Assembly (NCBI GenBank): GCA_011319805.1
Contig: SJRY01000257.1
Span: 304,264-368,263, forward strand
Direction: 5' to 3'
Length of the DNA: 64,000 nucleotides
Source of the DNA: Macrocybe gigantea
Taxonomy: Eukaryota; Basidiomycota; Agaricomycetes; Agaricales; Callistosporiaceae
Shown here: positions 24,376-36,306 of the stretch, one piece after another
Layout: each line of letters begins with the position of its first letter
How positions within the stretch are numbered: the stretch's first letter is position 1
The notes under the pieces: generated by a model
Databases searched by the model: none
Told to the model about the DNA's origin: nothing
Seen by the model: the letters and a program-made list of their open reading frames with translations, nothing else
Translations under genes and position numbers: made by a program

Positions 24376-26516
24376 CTAGAGCTGTGCAAAGGTCAAAGTT
24401 CTGCTCAAAGTCCTCTTCAGCGGCCGCTTGCGTCTCTGCAACGGTCGTCCGCCTCCTCTCCGTCCCGCTCTCGCATCGTCATCGCTCGCACCTCCTGCAT
24501 CCCAGTCGCTGTCGTCATATTCGTCTGCTTTGGGCGTCGCGGGTGGCGTCACATCCAAATCTTGGGTTGGGGGCTGGGAGGACGCCTGGGATGCTGCAAG
24601 GGCCGCCGCTTCGGGGTACATCTCTGGATTATACGAGTGCAGAGGCGCGGGGTACTGCCTGCCCGGGGGTATCATGTGCTGTGGCTGGAATACAGGGGGT
24701 TGAGACGATGATGTTGCTGCGGTAGTGCGATCCGCGGGAAGGGAGGATTTGCGAACCGATTGAGTTGACGGCAGGGAAGGTGCGGATGAGGGCGATTCGG
24801 CGGCCATCAAGAGTTTCCGGCGCTTTGGAGACATAGGGGTGGGCTGGGAGTATGGAAGCGGCTGTGATAGGGAGATGGTAGGCGATGCCGAGCCGTCGAG
24901 GAAATCTGGGAGGACTCTCCCTTCTTCCGTCGCATCCTCCAATATTCTCTTCCTTGCCAGAGGCGAGCCATCAGGTCCAAGAGTCATCTCTCGCATTTTC
25001 TCGACCTCCATGTCCCTCGCGCGTATCTGTTCCTGAGCCCGCAGCAGTTCCATCTGTTCCTTTTGCTCCCTCTCCGCGAAGACCTCATAACGATCCATCA
25101 TCTTGTCGTTGTTCAAGAAGATGACCCACCGCTCCTCCACAAACGACCTCCGCTCGTCCGCCGTCGGGGGTCGCAGCTTCTTCTGTCTAATCTTGCCACC
25201 GGCGCTCAGACTCCCACCCTGGTCCTCTTCGTCCTCGGATAGCTCGCCCGCAGCCCAGCGGCAATACCTCCATGGGTACGCCTTGCCACCCGGCCTCGCC
25301 TTTACAGACTCGTCATAAGCACGTAATGCCTCCCAATCCATAGGCTTCAGCTTGTCCTTGAGCTCCTTGTCGGTCACCCACCCCATGTCCAGCAGTCGTC
25401 TGAGCGTCTTGCCTGCGATGGGCCTCGTACGGGGATGCTGGGCCAGGCGATATTCGTATTCAGTGATGCCCTTGAATTGATCAAAGACTTCAGAAGCCCG
25501 AAATCTTGAGCTAGTGTTGGGATTGTTGAAGTTGTGGCCAGATCGCGGACTATAGGACCCGAGGGTTGAGAACTCTTGGGAACGGATATATTAAGCGACG
25601 GAGGGTCATTATGACTATTCTGGGTGTCGACAGTAAGGGGGGCAGCGCCTTCTACGGTGGTATTAGTGGCGACTGTTGCGGCGTCGAGGACTTCTTCTTT
25701 TCGCGAAGGTGGGTGAAGTTCGTAGGCAAAGTCACGAACTTTGATACCAAGGCTGAGCAGAGTCTCTGAGAGCATCTCTGAGTCTGGGTCTTCAATCTCG
25801 GTGGGGGCGGGGAGGCACCACGGGCAATGGCGTCTAAAGGCACAGCGGGAGTATATGTGATGACCTAGCAACGCCAAGAGTTAATAGAGGAAGACTTAAT
25901 AGGTGTAGATACATACGTCATTGTCGCCAAAGACATCCATGCCTGAATCAATGGCTCCATCATTGTGAACATAGGAAAGGTTATCGGGGTCGGCGGTGTC
26001 AACATCCCTCGTGCTTGTCGCGGTGAAGGAAAGGACGTCCATATCAGTGTGGGTCTCCGAATCGTATTCTGATGAGTAAGGTCCATTCATGTTGAACTGC
26101 CTTGTCATATCAAGCTCAGAACAATGCTGACGAAGCGATAGGATGCGCAGGGAAGGGGGGAGAGACTTTGTTGACCCAAGTCCAGCTACGATGGTCGCCC
26201 GTGCGGTAATCGTCGTGCGGGCGCTAAGGTCTTGAGACAGATCGAAAGAACGGGAACCATTATCCAGTCTTCTCGCACCATTATATATGCTTCCAGGGAC
26301 GGAGCCAAAGCGCGGACGGCCACTGCTTGAACTGATTGTCGCCACGGTGGCCATGTCCACAATTGGCAATCTTGGTCTTGTCGTTCCGGGTATTGTTGAG
26401 TCAATCGATACTGACTGGTTGGTTGTTCGAGCGTTTATGGGAATATCCTGTCCAAGGTCTATGCGCGGCTCTGACCTGGACGATGGCCAGGTTGATGGGG
26501 CGGAGAACAAAGACAT
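24376..26516 (-). CDS. disordered protein of unknown function
   Basis: Family not recognised. From the ATG at 26514-26516 (MSLFSAPSTWPSSRSEPRID) a disordered N-terminus leads to VFGDND. After an intron (GTATGT...TTGCTAG) it continues VITYTPAVPLDAIARGAS. A conserved-looking core follows: DPDSEMLSETLLSLGIKVRD, FRASEVFDQFKGITEYEYRL, KTLRRLLDMGWVTDKELKDK, PWRYCRWAAGE and RRSFVEERWVIFLNNDKMMD. A charged coiled-coil-like helix comes next (REQKEQMELLRAQEQIRARD), then a Ser/Pro/Gln-rich tail ending KRTLSRTLTFAQL. Basic runs (RRKRPLKR, SPKRRK) suggest a nuclear protein. Frame breaks near 25553 (G run) and 25810 (C run) are each repaired by one base. Confidence 0.6.
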
Positions 26517-27133
26517 TGCTTCTCAAGCTTCCCCTCCTATTCTCTGTGACAACAATAGTACCTTAAGAGTCTTATAATCGAGAGTGTGATAGGACGTCGT
26601 TGGCTTTGACTTTGCGATCCTACCTCCACCTCGTGGTTGTTGTGGTCGTCGTTGTCGACGCTCAGCGCTTTGTTGATTGCAAGGGGGAAGGAGCGCGGGA
26701 AAATTCTGATCAAAGCATCAAGTTGCCTTTGCAGTTTATCCATTTCCAGGTCGGATCTCTCCGGACTCCGATGCTGTTCCGGTTTCCCCGTTTAGGCATA
26801 ATCACGTAATCCCGGACCGTCTGCCGCCCGGTTTTTTTGCCAGATTGGGGCAACCGACGCTGAAAGTTGTCACTCATTGTTCGCCGCATTTGGATGCCTC
26901 AGTCAGAAGTACCGGCACTGGGCGACATTGACAGCATGAAACAGGTTGCGCGTCTACAGGAACATGCCGTTTCAACGTGGTCTTACGCTACAAGTCGTAA
27001 CTGCGGTTCATAGGCGGTGTAAGTAGGATCACACGACGAACAAACTATCGAGTCAAAACGGTCGAATTGTTCCGTGAAATGCAGTGAAAAGGCCCTCTAT
27101 TGCTACTCGCTGTGGCCGTCACCCGAGCCTCTG
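26517..27133. other. intergenic region upstream of the unknown disordered gene
   Basis: A minus-strand frame at 26537-26743 (MDKLQRQLDALIRIFPRSFP...) lies just upstream of the start. It could be an upstream exon or uORF, but it cannot be joined in frame. The remainder is the 3' flank of BET2. Nothing else is supported. Confidence 0.35.
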
Positions 27134-28603
27134 TCATCGAGCTGCTCTCCGTTCCAGTGCCACCCAGTCTTTCCTCAGTCCTTTCTCCTGGATCAGTTTC
27201 GCAGGCATGCAGTAGACTGGATCAAGATCCTCTAACCCAGGGTAGCCGAGCAAAGAGAGACCTATAAAAAGCACGGTATTACCACGATATAGGTTAAAGC
27301 GGGCTAGAAGCCTAAATACCTGCGATTCCGAAATGCGTATGGAAAACGTCGACCATATCGCCTGGCCTGTCTGCTATTCCTCCTAGTTCCGGATCCTGGA
27401 CGTGCTAGTCAGATAACATCGAAACTCCGTGTTAACCGAAGGTTCACCTGAGCTGATAGTATAAATTTCGTCAGCATTCAGCATCGATCCAAGTAGGTTT
27501 CCTGATAATAGATAAGGAAGAGAAGACCCAAAACGAATAGCACACCTGTGAAAAGGGTCAATGAATTCCTTGAATCGTAGTGCACACCAAACACGAGAAG
27601 GCGTACATCTTCTAATTTTTCAGGTCGTCCATTAAATCCACCGTTCGGCAGCTGTCTCTCTGCCAGCCACCAAGCGAGAGTGGGCACATCAACGATATCA
27701 AGCCTGTCCAAAATCGCCAAAGCAGCCACACAGACCCACACTTAATGAGGTCGTCGGTAATCCGGGAAAAAAATCTAGGTGCAGCAAAGGCACACCTTGA
27801 GCAGCATGACTCTCCGCGCCTTCGCAACGTCCGAAGCCGCCATCGAAGTTCTTACACTTTTCGATATGATCGAGGGTTCTCTCCTTATCCAGCTCGTCCA
27901 ACTTTCCGAGCAGTGATAGCGCGTTGATTGCGCAGTACGTAAACCTGGTGTCTGTCTCGCCCCATCGATCGCCTGCGAAGATGCCCGAAGGCTGTTGAAG
28001 AGACAGGATGACTTTGAAGGAGTGTTAAGCAAGGCATAGTGCAGAACGAATGTTCGGAAAGCGCACATTTGACAATACGTGCTGTATCTAGCCGATCCAT
28101 CGCACCTTGCGTCACCAAGATCTGTATGGCGCTCAGCGTGGACATGAGATGAGCGTCATGTTGAGGATGCGCGCCGAAAGCACCTAAGCAGCCGCCTGTG
28201 AATACCCGCTCCCGAGATCAGGCAAAGTTCTCAACATACCCGCTTCCTCGTCCCAGCAACTCATCACAAACTCAATCATCTCTTCACGATCGAGAGCATC
28301 CTGGTGGCCCATTATGCATAGTGCGGTCAGACCCCAATACACAGCGTTAAGGCGCAGATGGGAGGTCATATGGTATGTTAGATCATCTTTCTTCTGTTAG
28401 GCGTTCATTATCGTTCGTTCGTTCAAGAAAAATTTCGTGCACACGAGATAGGTCACTGCAAGATTATATATTTCCCATTCATCCCGATATGCGAATGCAG
28501 ACAAGACACGAACCTCTCCCAAAGATTTGATATACGAGACATGCAGAGGCACCAACAGCGTTGTCAAGTCTGTTTGACTAGCAGAAGGTCTGGACGACGA
28601 CAT
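27134..28603 (-). CDS. BET2: Rab geranylgeranyltransferase beta subunit
   Basis: This is the catalytic subunit of GGTase-II, which attaches geranylgeranyl groups to Rab GTPases and so supports vesicle traffic; it is essential in yeast. It begins [20 protein letters not shown] at 28603. Prenyltransferase repeats follow: [100 protein letters not shown] and [20 protein letters not shown]. The Asp-x-Cys pair in EDVCYSFW and the His in FHTHF are the expected zinc ligands. The C-terminus is [14 protein letters not shown]...AAR, with the stop at 27134-27136. The length of about 330 residues and the block order fit the family. About six introns are present. One frame break near 27476 is repaired by one A. 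Confidence 0.92.
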
Positions 28604-28616
28604 TGCGAATCCAGGA

Positions 28617-29076
28617 ATGCCAGGAGATCCACTCTCAAGGTGGTCGTTGCTTCCAAATCAATGTTACGTAAGACGTAAGCTGCTCATGGTGTGCATTTCT
28701 CGTTCTTTCATTTTGTTTTTCAGCCGGCGGATTATGTTCCCTTAGCCGTCGAATGGTACATATCCCTATCGAACGCCGTTGCGAAGCGAGCGATTTCAAC
28801 ATACGCTGACGGGAACGTCTTAAAATTTGGATCGTTTACTCCTACCACGCTCTTCCGCTTAGCAGTATTACAGGCTGCAGGCCAAGTATGAATTTCATGC
28901 CTTAATCACAATACATATTGACGGCATTCACTCATCAGAGATATCTGCACCATGGAGAATGGCGCAAGATTGGCAGCTACGACAACACACAAGTCTTCGA
29001 GACCTTCGGCGGCCGAGTTGTGCCAAAGTTCTTTCTTTATCTGCCGAAGCGCTCAGCGGCCTTTGAGTGGCCTTAA
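28617..29076 (+). CDS. small three-exon protein of unknown function
   Basis: Family not recognised. Joining 28617-28667, 28724-28885 and 28939-29076 across canonical GTAAGA...TTTTCAG and GTATGA...CATCAG introns gives a 116-residue frame. Blocks include ADYVPLAVEWYISLSNAVAK, FGSFTPTTLFRLAVLQAAGQ, EWRKIGSYDNTQVFETFGGR and FFLYLPKRSAAFEWP. Both introns are phase 0 and both joins are clean. The start is less sure: ATG at 28617 leaves 13 bp to the divergent BET2 start codon. A downstream initiation or an unseen 5' exon is possible. Confidence 0.5.
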
Positions 29077-31422
29077 TGCGACGCTCATCCTCGTGTGTGC
29101 GCATCAGCATGCGAGGATCGCTGTGACTTGATTGCGTCGCGTCGCGGCTTCGCAGGACTGTTAGAACTCACCTGCTCTGCTTTCAGTGGCATTCTGGTGC
29201 GATTACCTGCCGGTAGAATCTAAGGCTTCCGACAGTTATCTTCCCTCAAACCCGGAAAACAGAGCGGAAATTTTACATTTTATCGATGAATTTTTCTAAA
29301 AAGTGGATAAATCAATACACATAGCGAGGTGCGCCTAATGCGAAGAAACCAGCTATGAGCATTTCGTGGGCTAATCAGCAGAAAGGATCTTGTTGACTGC
29401 CAATGAAGCTGCCGCGAAGGCCATACTCGTTAAGCGTTCTTTGTTGACTCTGTTGGGCGTCTTGACTTCCGTGAGGGCGGGGTGTTGGCATGCCCGGCGG
29501 AGATTGTCTTTGTTATTGCAGAAGGGGGCAGGTTCAGCGTCCGAAGATGCACATAACTGGCGTGGGTTTGGCTGTGAGGAGCTAGATATTAAATCTGTTG
29601 AGTTCCGTCTTCTGCGCTGACATTATGCAGCATGGACAAATCATATACTGTCTCTTCGCCCTCGACTTCACGACCTGACTTGCGTCCTTCTAGTTGCTGG
29701 GCTCGTGTCTCACAGTGACGCAGAGGATGGGCATATGGTCCAATTCATTCTGTCGTTCCACGTGTCTTTATGGCAACCGGCCTATGAACGACCAATACTG
29801 ATGATAACATCGTCGCGTGAGCGCGTGCCATTGCCAAGACTTTCTTGAGCATCTTCCCTGGACCTCGGCCATATGTTAAACAGAAGATTTGCAAGGCTTA
29901 CGGCGTCGCATTCGTCTAGAACAATGCTGTTACAGTTGCTCAACTGGCGAGGGCCATCTTCCTGGGAACAACTCGTAGAGGCGTCCTTGTATGGCAAATT
30001 CAATTAGATGTCGCGCCCGCGGATTGTGGCTTAACCTTTTACAGTTGCTTTCAATCATTGCTCGACATAAGGACCTGTTTCTTGACTTTGACATAATGTC
30101 GTAACACGCATGAATACTTCCGACCGCGCATCTAGGTTGACAGCCCTGGGAGAATCATTGCTCCACGCATAATACCACCATCGGGCTGTATTTACCATCT
30201 CAGGGAGCAGAAAGAAACAGAACTCTTGACCTCCCTAGCCAAATCTTGATGCGACAATCACATCTGGGGATGTTAGCTCCGAATGATCTGGTTCCGCATA
30301 TAAATTCTCAAAGTAAAGCTGAAAGCTGAAGCTCAGCAGCATTCTTCCTCGATTACAGTCAACAACAAATCCGCGTTTGTGCGCGTCACAGGTCTGTGCC
30401 CGGGCTGCGCGGGCAAATTCGACCTCGATTTTTCACCGGCAGCTTTTGAGCAGCCCGGTGGTGGTCTCAATCTCGGGTTGTTGCAGCCTGTGGAGTGGGA
30501 TTTTGTCAGTGGCGCCGATGCGGCGTGAACAGCAGCGTCTTGCCCTAGACCAGTGTCCGAGGAACTGAAACAAGATTATTAGTTGCCTGTCGGTTTCTTG
30601 ATATGTAGCCTCGAACAGGAATGCTGTTAAATGTTCTGCGATACCGTGTCTGCTCAAGGCGATGGCGATTCCTGAGCATCTCCATAAGTAATGGCATTTG
30701 GTATGCTAGCGAGGAAGATAGCTAGATCCATTCAGTACGAACTCGGCAGCGAGGACGCGTTGAGGGAGCAGAAGCGGTCACGTGCCATAGAAACTACAAA
30801 AACATCCGCCTCGTCATGACTCCATGGTGTCCTATCACCTCAATTTTGTAATGCTATGGACAGTTTTGAGGAGGCGCGTATCGTGATCCCTGCAGAGTTT
30901 AATGAGAGGTGGGTCCTGATATACTTTACCTTCAACCATCTCTGAACGGCAACATTGAAGATCAGAATCAGACCATCTCATCTTTCATCTCCGTGGACTT
31001 TTAACCCATCTCTTGGCCGCATTTCGGAGACATTGAATTATGATGGTATACTGCTGATGTTCCCCCTGTGCCGTCGACACCATGCCGATCATGTGATGAT
31101 ACCTACCCACGAGAGCGCTTCTGCTTCAGATTTATTAACGTTTATTCATCATCCCAGGCCGCATTGTGATGCTAAGGATGCTTTGAAACCAGCTATACGG
31201 TGGATTTACACCACGGGTTCCAGCTTCGAACTTGATAGGACGTATCTAATATTCAACAGAGGTAGCGTGTGCCCCGTTTCATCTTGTCCTGCCACACCCA
31301 AAGCCCTGACTGGTCCGAAACCCATTGGGATTAGCCACCTGCTTGCCACCACCCCCTTATGTTTAGCCATCTGCCTTAAAATACCCTTCGCAAAAGATCG
31401 CGTTCTGATGCCGTCCTCACAG
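29077..31422. other. 2.3-kb gene-poor region
   Basis: Only short open frames without recognisable families are present. These include 29390-29620 (+), 29782-30003 (-, with a SIVLDECDAVSLANLL stretch vaguely like a helicase Walker B) and 30433-30657 (-). A degenerate gene cannot be excluded. The right end is the upstream region of the first MetE-like gene. Confidence 0.35.
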
Positions 31423-33338
31423 ATGACTTCTTCCACAACCACCGCCAGAAAGCTGCACCTGAATCCGCCCTTCCGAACCGGACATGTCGGATCTCTGCTT
31501 CGTCCGCCGGCACTCAAGGAGAAACGTAAACTGTATGAAGAAGGGAAGTGCTCCGAGGAAGGGCTGCGCGCTTTTGAGAACACGGCTGTCCAATACGTCG
31601 TTCAGCTTCAACAGGACGTGGGCATCGGATCCATTACCGATGGCGAGATGAGAAGGTTATCGGATCGTCGGCTTTCCTGTTTCGACCAGTTTACCCACGG
31701 ACGGTTCTCTTTCTAGGAGCCGTTTCTCCGACGGCATCTTTGAGAAGCTAGAGGGCGCAGTGCACTTGCTGGACTGTACGCATACACAGCGATTCGAGAC
31801 ACGAATTCGCGTTGACGCCTTTGACAGACCCGATCATAAATTTCAAGGTATTTGTCACTCACCATCTCCAACATTCACTGCTTATCATTTATGTGATATC
31901 AGAGATACGTTCCGTATATAGCGGTCCGATATGATGCGGGCGCGACAGAGCTCGAGACGGTGATTTTCACGGTGAACAATCCCACACGCGATGCAACGTT
32001 TTCTTCGCTCTCTCATGCCGGACTTGGAAACAGGGCAAGATCAAAAGAACGCAATCTTTTCGCGTTGAAGACTTCAAGTATCTAAAGAGCCTAGTGAGAC
32101 CGGAGGTGCGAAGCCAACGCGTATTGGTGTCCTAGCAGTCTGATTTTTTTTTCTTCTTTTTTTAGGATGTGAGCCGCATCAAGATCACGCTCTGTTCGCC
32201 GTCTTGGATGCACCTGCGCCACGGCTCCGACGGAACCTATGATTTATCCGTATACAAGAATGATGGTATGCGGAGATTACTTGCGCGATACGCTTTATAC
32301 TTAGAACGCCGTGCCTTAGATGAATATTTTGATGACATGGGGGCCGCGTACCGTGCTGAAATCAAGGAACTCTATGATCTTGGCTGCAGTGCGTATTCCG
32401 CGCTCGTATCCCCAAATGTAAACGGAAGTAAACGGAACTATCTTTCTGCTTGATGGAACGTCTAGGGCACGTCCAGATCGATGACCCTTCGTTCTGTTTC
32501 TTCTGCAGCAAGAAGATGCTTATGGAAATGGAAGAAGCTGGCGTGGACCATGAGGCCCTGTTGGATACGTATATTCGAGCTATCAATGTCTGCACAAAGG
32601 ATCGACCCGAGGACATGACCATCGGTGTTCACATGTGCAGGGGCAACGCCAAGGCATGGCAGAAACCTTGTATTGATCGCCTTGTTGTTCATCTCTTTCC
32701 GTCTAGGGCCAGCATTTTGCGGCTGGTAGTTACGATCGCATTGCAGTGAAGCTTTTCAACTCTCTTGACGTCGACGCATACTATGTGAGGAAGTGATGTT
32801 GTCATTCTTGGAGCTCGACTCATCCCCGGACCTTATCCTAGCTCGAATACGACACCGACCGCGCCGGAGATTTTGCGCCTCTCCAACATCTCCCGCCCCA
32901 TAAAGTAGCGGTCCTCGGTTTGGTGTCGACCAAACGTCCTGATGCACGTGCTGCCTGCTTCTAATTAGCGCGTCTCGCGGCTCATGAGGGTTCTCCATTC
33001 CGCAGCTCGAGCGAAAAGAACATTTGAAAGCCCGAATCTATGAAGCCGCAGATGCCATGGTCGGCGGCGCATGCAATCGCACCAAGGAAGAAGCCCTCAA
33101 TCAGTCAGTGGCACGGCTGCCTGGAATAAGATCGGAACTGTGTTGATGTCGTTTCCCAGGTTGTGCATCAGTCCTCAATGTGGCTTCGCGTCGGTTTGGG
33201 AAGGTAATCCGTTGACGGAGGAGGTGATTTCTGTCTTTCTTTTGATGACGTTTCGCGTTGTTCACTGATTGAACGTTGCAGGACGAGATGAAAAAGTTGG
33301 CTTTGCTGGTCGAAACTGCGAAAGATGTCTGGCACTAA
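31423..33338 (+). CDS. MetE C-terminal-domain-like methyltransferase, copy 1
   Basis: Resembles the zinc-binding C-terminal half of cobalamin-independent methionine synthase (UROD/MetE-like TIM barrel), about 400 residues. The true substrate is unknown. From ATG at 31423 (MTSSTTTARKLHLNPPF) the blocks are GHVGSLLRPPALKEKR, SITDGEMRR, GKIKRTQSFRVEDFKYLKSL, KITLCSPSWMHLRHGSDGTY, DEYFDDMGAAYRAEIKELYD, HVQIDDPSFCFFC, MTIGVHMCRGN, SLDVDAYYLEYDTDRAGDF, KVAVLGLVSTKRP and CISPQCGFASVWEGNPLTEE. His-x-Cys in VHMC, Glu in YLEYD and Cys in QCGF are the expected zinc ligands. Two introns start with GC (32654-32706 and 32944-33005) where copy 2 has GT. The stop is TAA at 33336-33338. It is tandem with copy 2, 777 bp downstream. 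Confidence 0.85.
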
Positions 33339-34115
33339 GGGAAATTGAGAAATTCGTGTAACTTTGTGGAGGTAAACGGTTCTTTTCCAAAAACTTTGTC
33401 GTCCGTCGGCGATCTATCGGGGCGGCCTGTCAATTGAATGACTGCTAGCCGATCGAATCGCTGTTTCCGGGGCAACCGATGATGTCATACATTGCATGTT
33501 CTTTTTCGATGCAACGCTTCTCATCTGTCAGATGTGCTTTCAGACGTGTCATGCCAGCATCGTGATGCGTTCAAGGCGTCCAGAATCTCGGCTTGACATG
33601 CCAAATATGCCACAGGTCAGTCTTTGAAGTGTGCGCCGTTGCTCTTTCGGCTGTCAGCTCGGATATTGCCACTTTTGCTCAGTCAAAGGCTTTCACTGTC
33701 TGCCAGAAGCCGTCCGGACGAATCGTGAGAAATGTCACACACCGAATCATCGCGCTTGCTCGACGTCTGCAGTTTCTTGTTTTGGAGAGACTCGGACAGA
33801 CGTCCGCAATGGCCTCTCTCCGGGGACTCTCCGGAACATCAGCCATGCCAATACGTATCTTCAATCGTCCGACGGCTGTTTTCTGATCGATCTATCTATT
33901 CCGATCGCGCATCCCCTTGTTTTTTTTTTTTTTTCCTTTTGACGAGACTGCCAGAGTCACCGTGCGTTCTCACAACCCCAGGTTCGTGTTTGCAATATAT
34001 CATCTAAAAGCTGGATTTAACCCCAGACAGTAAATCCACTCACCCGGCGGAATAGCACTCGACATAAGTATCAGAACTAGACCGCACCCTTCTGAAGCGC
34101 GTCCTTTGACCTCCA
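33339..34115. other. spacer between the tandem MetE-like genes
   Basis: Gene-free on inspection. Carries a run of 14 T at about 33920-33933 and must hold the promoter of copy 2. The open frames at 33593-34007 overlap one another in three frames and look like noise. Confidence 0.4.
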
Positions 34116-35996
34116 ATGTCTGCTGCGACACGTCCGTTGCACCTCAGCCCGCCGTTCAGGGCAGAGCATGTAGGCTCGCTTCTGCGTCCGCCTCCGCTGC
34201 ACGAAATGCGTCAGCGTCTCTCGAAGAACGGATGTTCTTTGCATGAGCTGAAGGCCGTGGAGAGCGAGGCTGTCAAGCACGTCGTCAACATGGAACTGGA
34301 GGTGGGCGTCGGGACCATCACCGACGGCGAGATGGGCAGGTCAGCTTGCACGGCGCGCTCTCGTGTTACCCGCTGTTGCTTACAGCAGACGATTTAGGGA
34401 CAAGTTTTTTGATGGCGTTTTTGAGTCCTTGGAAGGCATGACGTGGATGAAGCGTAGGCATTCGCTTTCAAGCAAAGGTCGCGGCGATTAACCCTTTCTT
34501 GCAGGTCCTCTTTCTACTTTCAAGGTACAAAAAGACATCTGGACCGCATACAAGTTGTATGTCTCAACAGAAAGTGACAGAAATATATTCCTCACATCGC
34601 TGCCGTGTACGGAGAGTCCGGCGAAGCGGAAAGCATTTACTGTACGGTACGTATCGTTTCCCTTGATCATCATGACCGTATTCTGAAGCACTTTTTTTTT
34701 TTCAGGGAAAGATAAAGCGGGCGAAGCCGTTCTTTGTCGAAGAGTTCAAACGCTTGAAAAGTCTGGTCCCTCCAGAGGTAACACCCAATTTGAAAAGCTC
34801 TTCCCTATTTCACTGACAAACCCCACTGGCAGCGAGTGAAGCATCTGAAGATCACCATTTGCTCCCCTTCTTGGACTCATCAACGACATGGCTCCGACTA
34901 TACTTACGATCGATCGGTATACAAGACAGATGGCAAGCCTGATTCCCAAAATGAGCTCTCTTCTTGACCAAGTGTTATCTCTCAGACGAATACTTTGACG
35001 ACATCGGTGCTGCCTATCGCGAAGAAATCAAGGAACTCTATGAGGTCGGATGCAGTACGTCGGTCCGTTCGCGCTACACGAATGCCATGTTCACGGCGAG
35101 GATCGTCAGGGCATATACAAATCGACGATCCTACGTTCTGTTACCTGTGCAGCTCAAAGGTCATTTCGGAAATGGAAGCCGCCGGCGTCGACCACGAGGC
35201 TCTCTTCGACACCTACATCAGAGCGATAAACGTTTGTACTCAAGGCCGTCCTGATGACCTCACGATCGGCGTTCATATGTGCAGGGGAAATTATATCGTA
35301 AGAAACCTTTTTTTTTTTTTTACACTACTGTTTCGTTCGGTGCTGAACGGGTTTCCTGACTTTGAAGGGCATGCACTTTTCAGAGGGAAGCTATGATCGA
35401 ATCGCACCAAAGTTATTCACGTCCCTCGACGTCGATGCCTTCTATGTGAGTGGCAAATGTCGCGTCCTCTGCGTTATTAAACCTCACGTCACCCTTCAGC
35501 TCGAATATGATACGGACCGTGCAGGGGGCTTCTCTGCGCTCAAGCACCTCCCACGAAACAAGGCCATCGTCCTCGGCCTCGTCACGACTAAAAGCCCCGT
35601 CGTGCGTCGCGCGTTTCACTCCATCCGAGTTCTGATGTTGACAATGGCCTAACAGCTCGAGGATGCCGGACAACTCAAAGTTCGAGTGCATGAAGCCGTC
35701 GCCGCGCTCATGAGCGGCGACATCAAACGGTCCAGAGAGGAAGCTTTGAATCAGTGAGTATCGTAATAGACAAAAGACCTTTGCTGAACGTGATACAAAT
35801 TTTGCCCAGGATTTGCATCAGCACCCAGTGCGGTTTTGCATCAACATGGGAAGGTAACCCGTTGACAGAGGAGGCATGTCGCCAATATTTTCTGTTTGAG
35901 CCATCACCTCATTCATGCCCCGTCTTTGCTTCACAGGATGAAAAGAACAAGTTGGCGTTGCTTATCAACGCTGCAAAGGAAATTTGGGGCTGCTGA
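34116..35996 (+). CDS. MetE C-terminal-domain-like methyltransferase, copy 2
   Basis: Paralogue of the gene at 31423, same orientation and largely the same intron positions. It starts MSAATRPLHLSPPFRAEHVG and carries TITDGEMGR, FFDGVFESLEGMTWMK, YIPHIAAVYGESGEAE, GKIKRAKPFFVEEFKRLKSL, KITICSPSWTHQRHGSDYTY, DEYFDDIGAAYREEIKELYE, HIQIDDPTFCYLC, LTIGVHMCRGN, SLDVDAFYLEYDTDRAGGF, CISTQCGFASTWEGNPLTEE and LALLINAAKEIWGC. The zinc ligands (HMC, the Glu in LEYD, QC) are intact. The frame is clean apart from introns. The intron after VYKTD (34933-34985) begins GCAAGC, where copy 1 has GTATGC. A shared biosynthetic role with copy 1 is inferred from the duplication only. Confidence 0.87.
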
Positions 35997-36306
35997 TGTT
36001 TCTATCTTGATGATGCGGACTCCCTTTCGTTCTTTATATCTTTTGTGCATTGGCTTTTAAGGAGCGCACCGATATAGAAACAACGATTGATACACAACCA
36101 GCCTTAGAGAGGTAGCGAATCATTGCCCAGGTGTCAACAACTGACGAACGTGGGGCAAGGAGGTAGGTTTACACATCGAGTTCAAGAGAGTAAAGAACGG
36201 CAGTGCCTTGAAGCGGTCAGAACAAGTCGCCAGACGAGCATCCTCAAGCTGCAATCTAGACAGCACGAACAGATTGTTAACGCGAAGGCGGTCTACTACT
36301 GATTCC
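35997..36306. other. convergent 3' intergenic region
   Basis: Between the stops of MetE-like copy 2 (+) and the amino acid permease (-). Nothing recognised. Confidence 0.4.

Noticed and set aside
29782..30003. Helicase-like fragment (SIVLDECDAVS)
   Set aside because: One short resemblance without the other helicase motifs; most likely chance.
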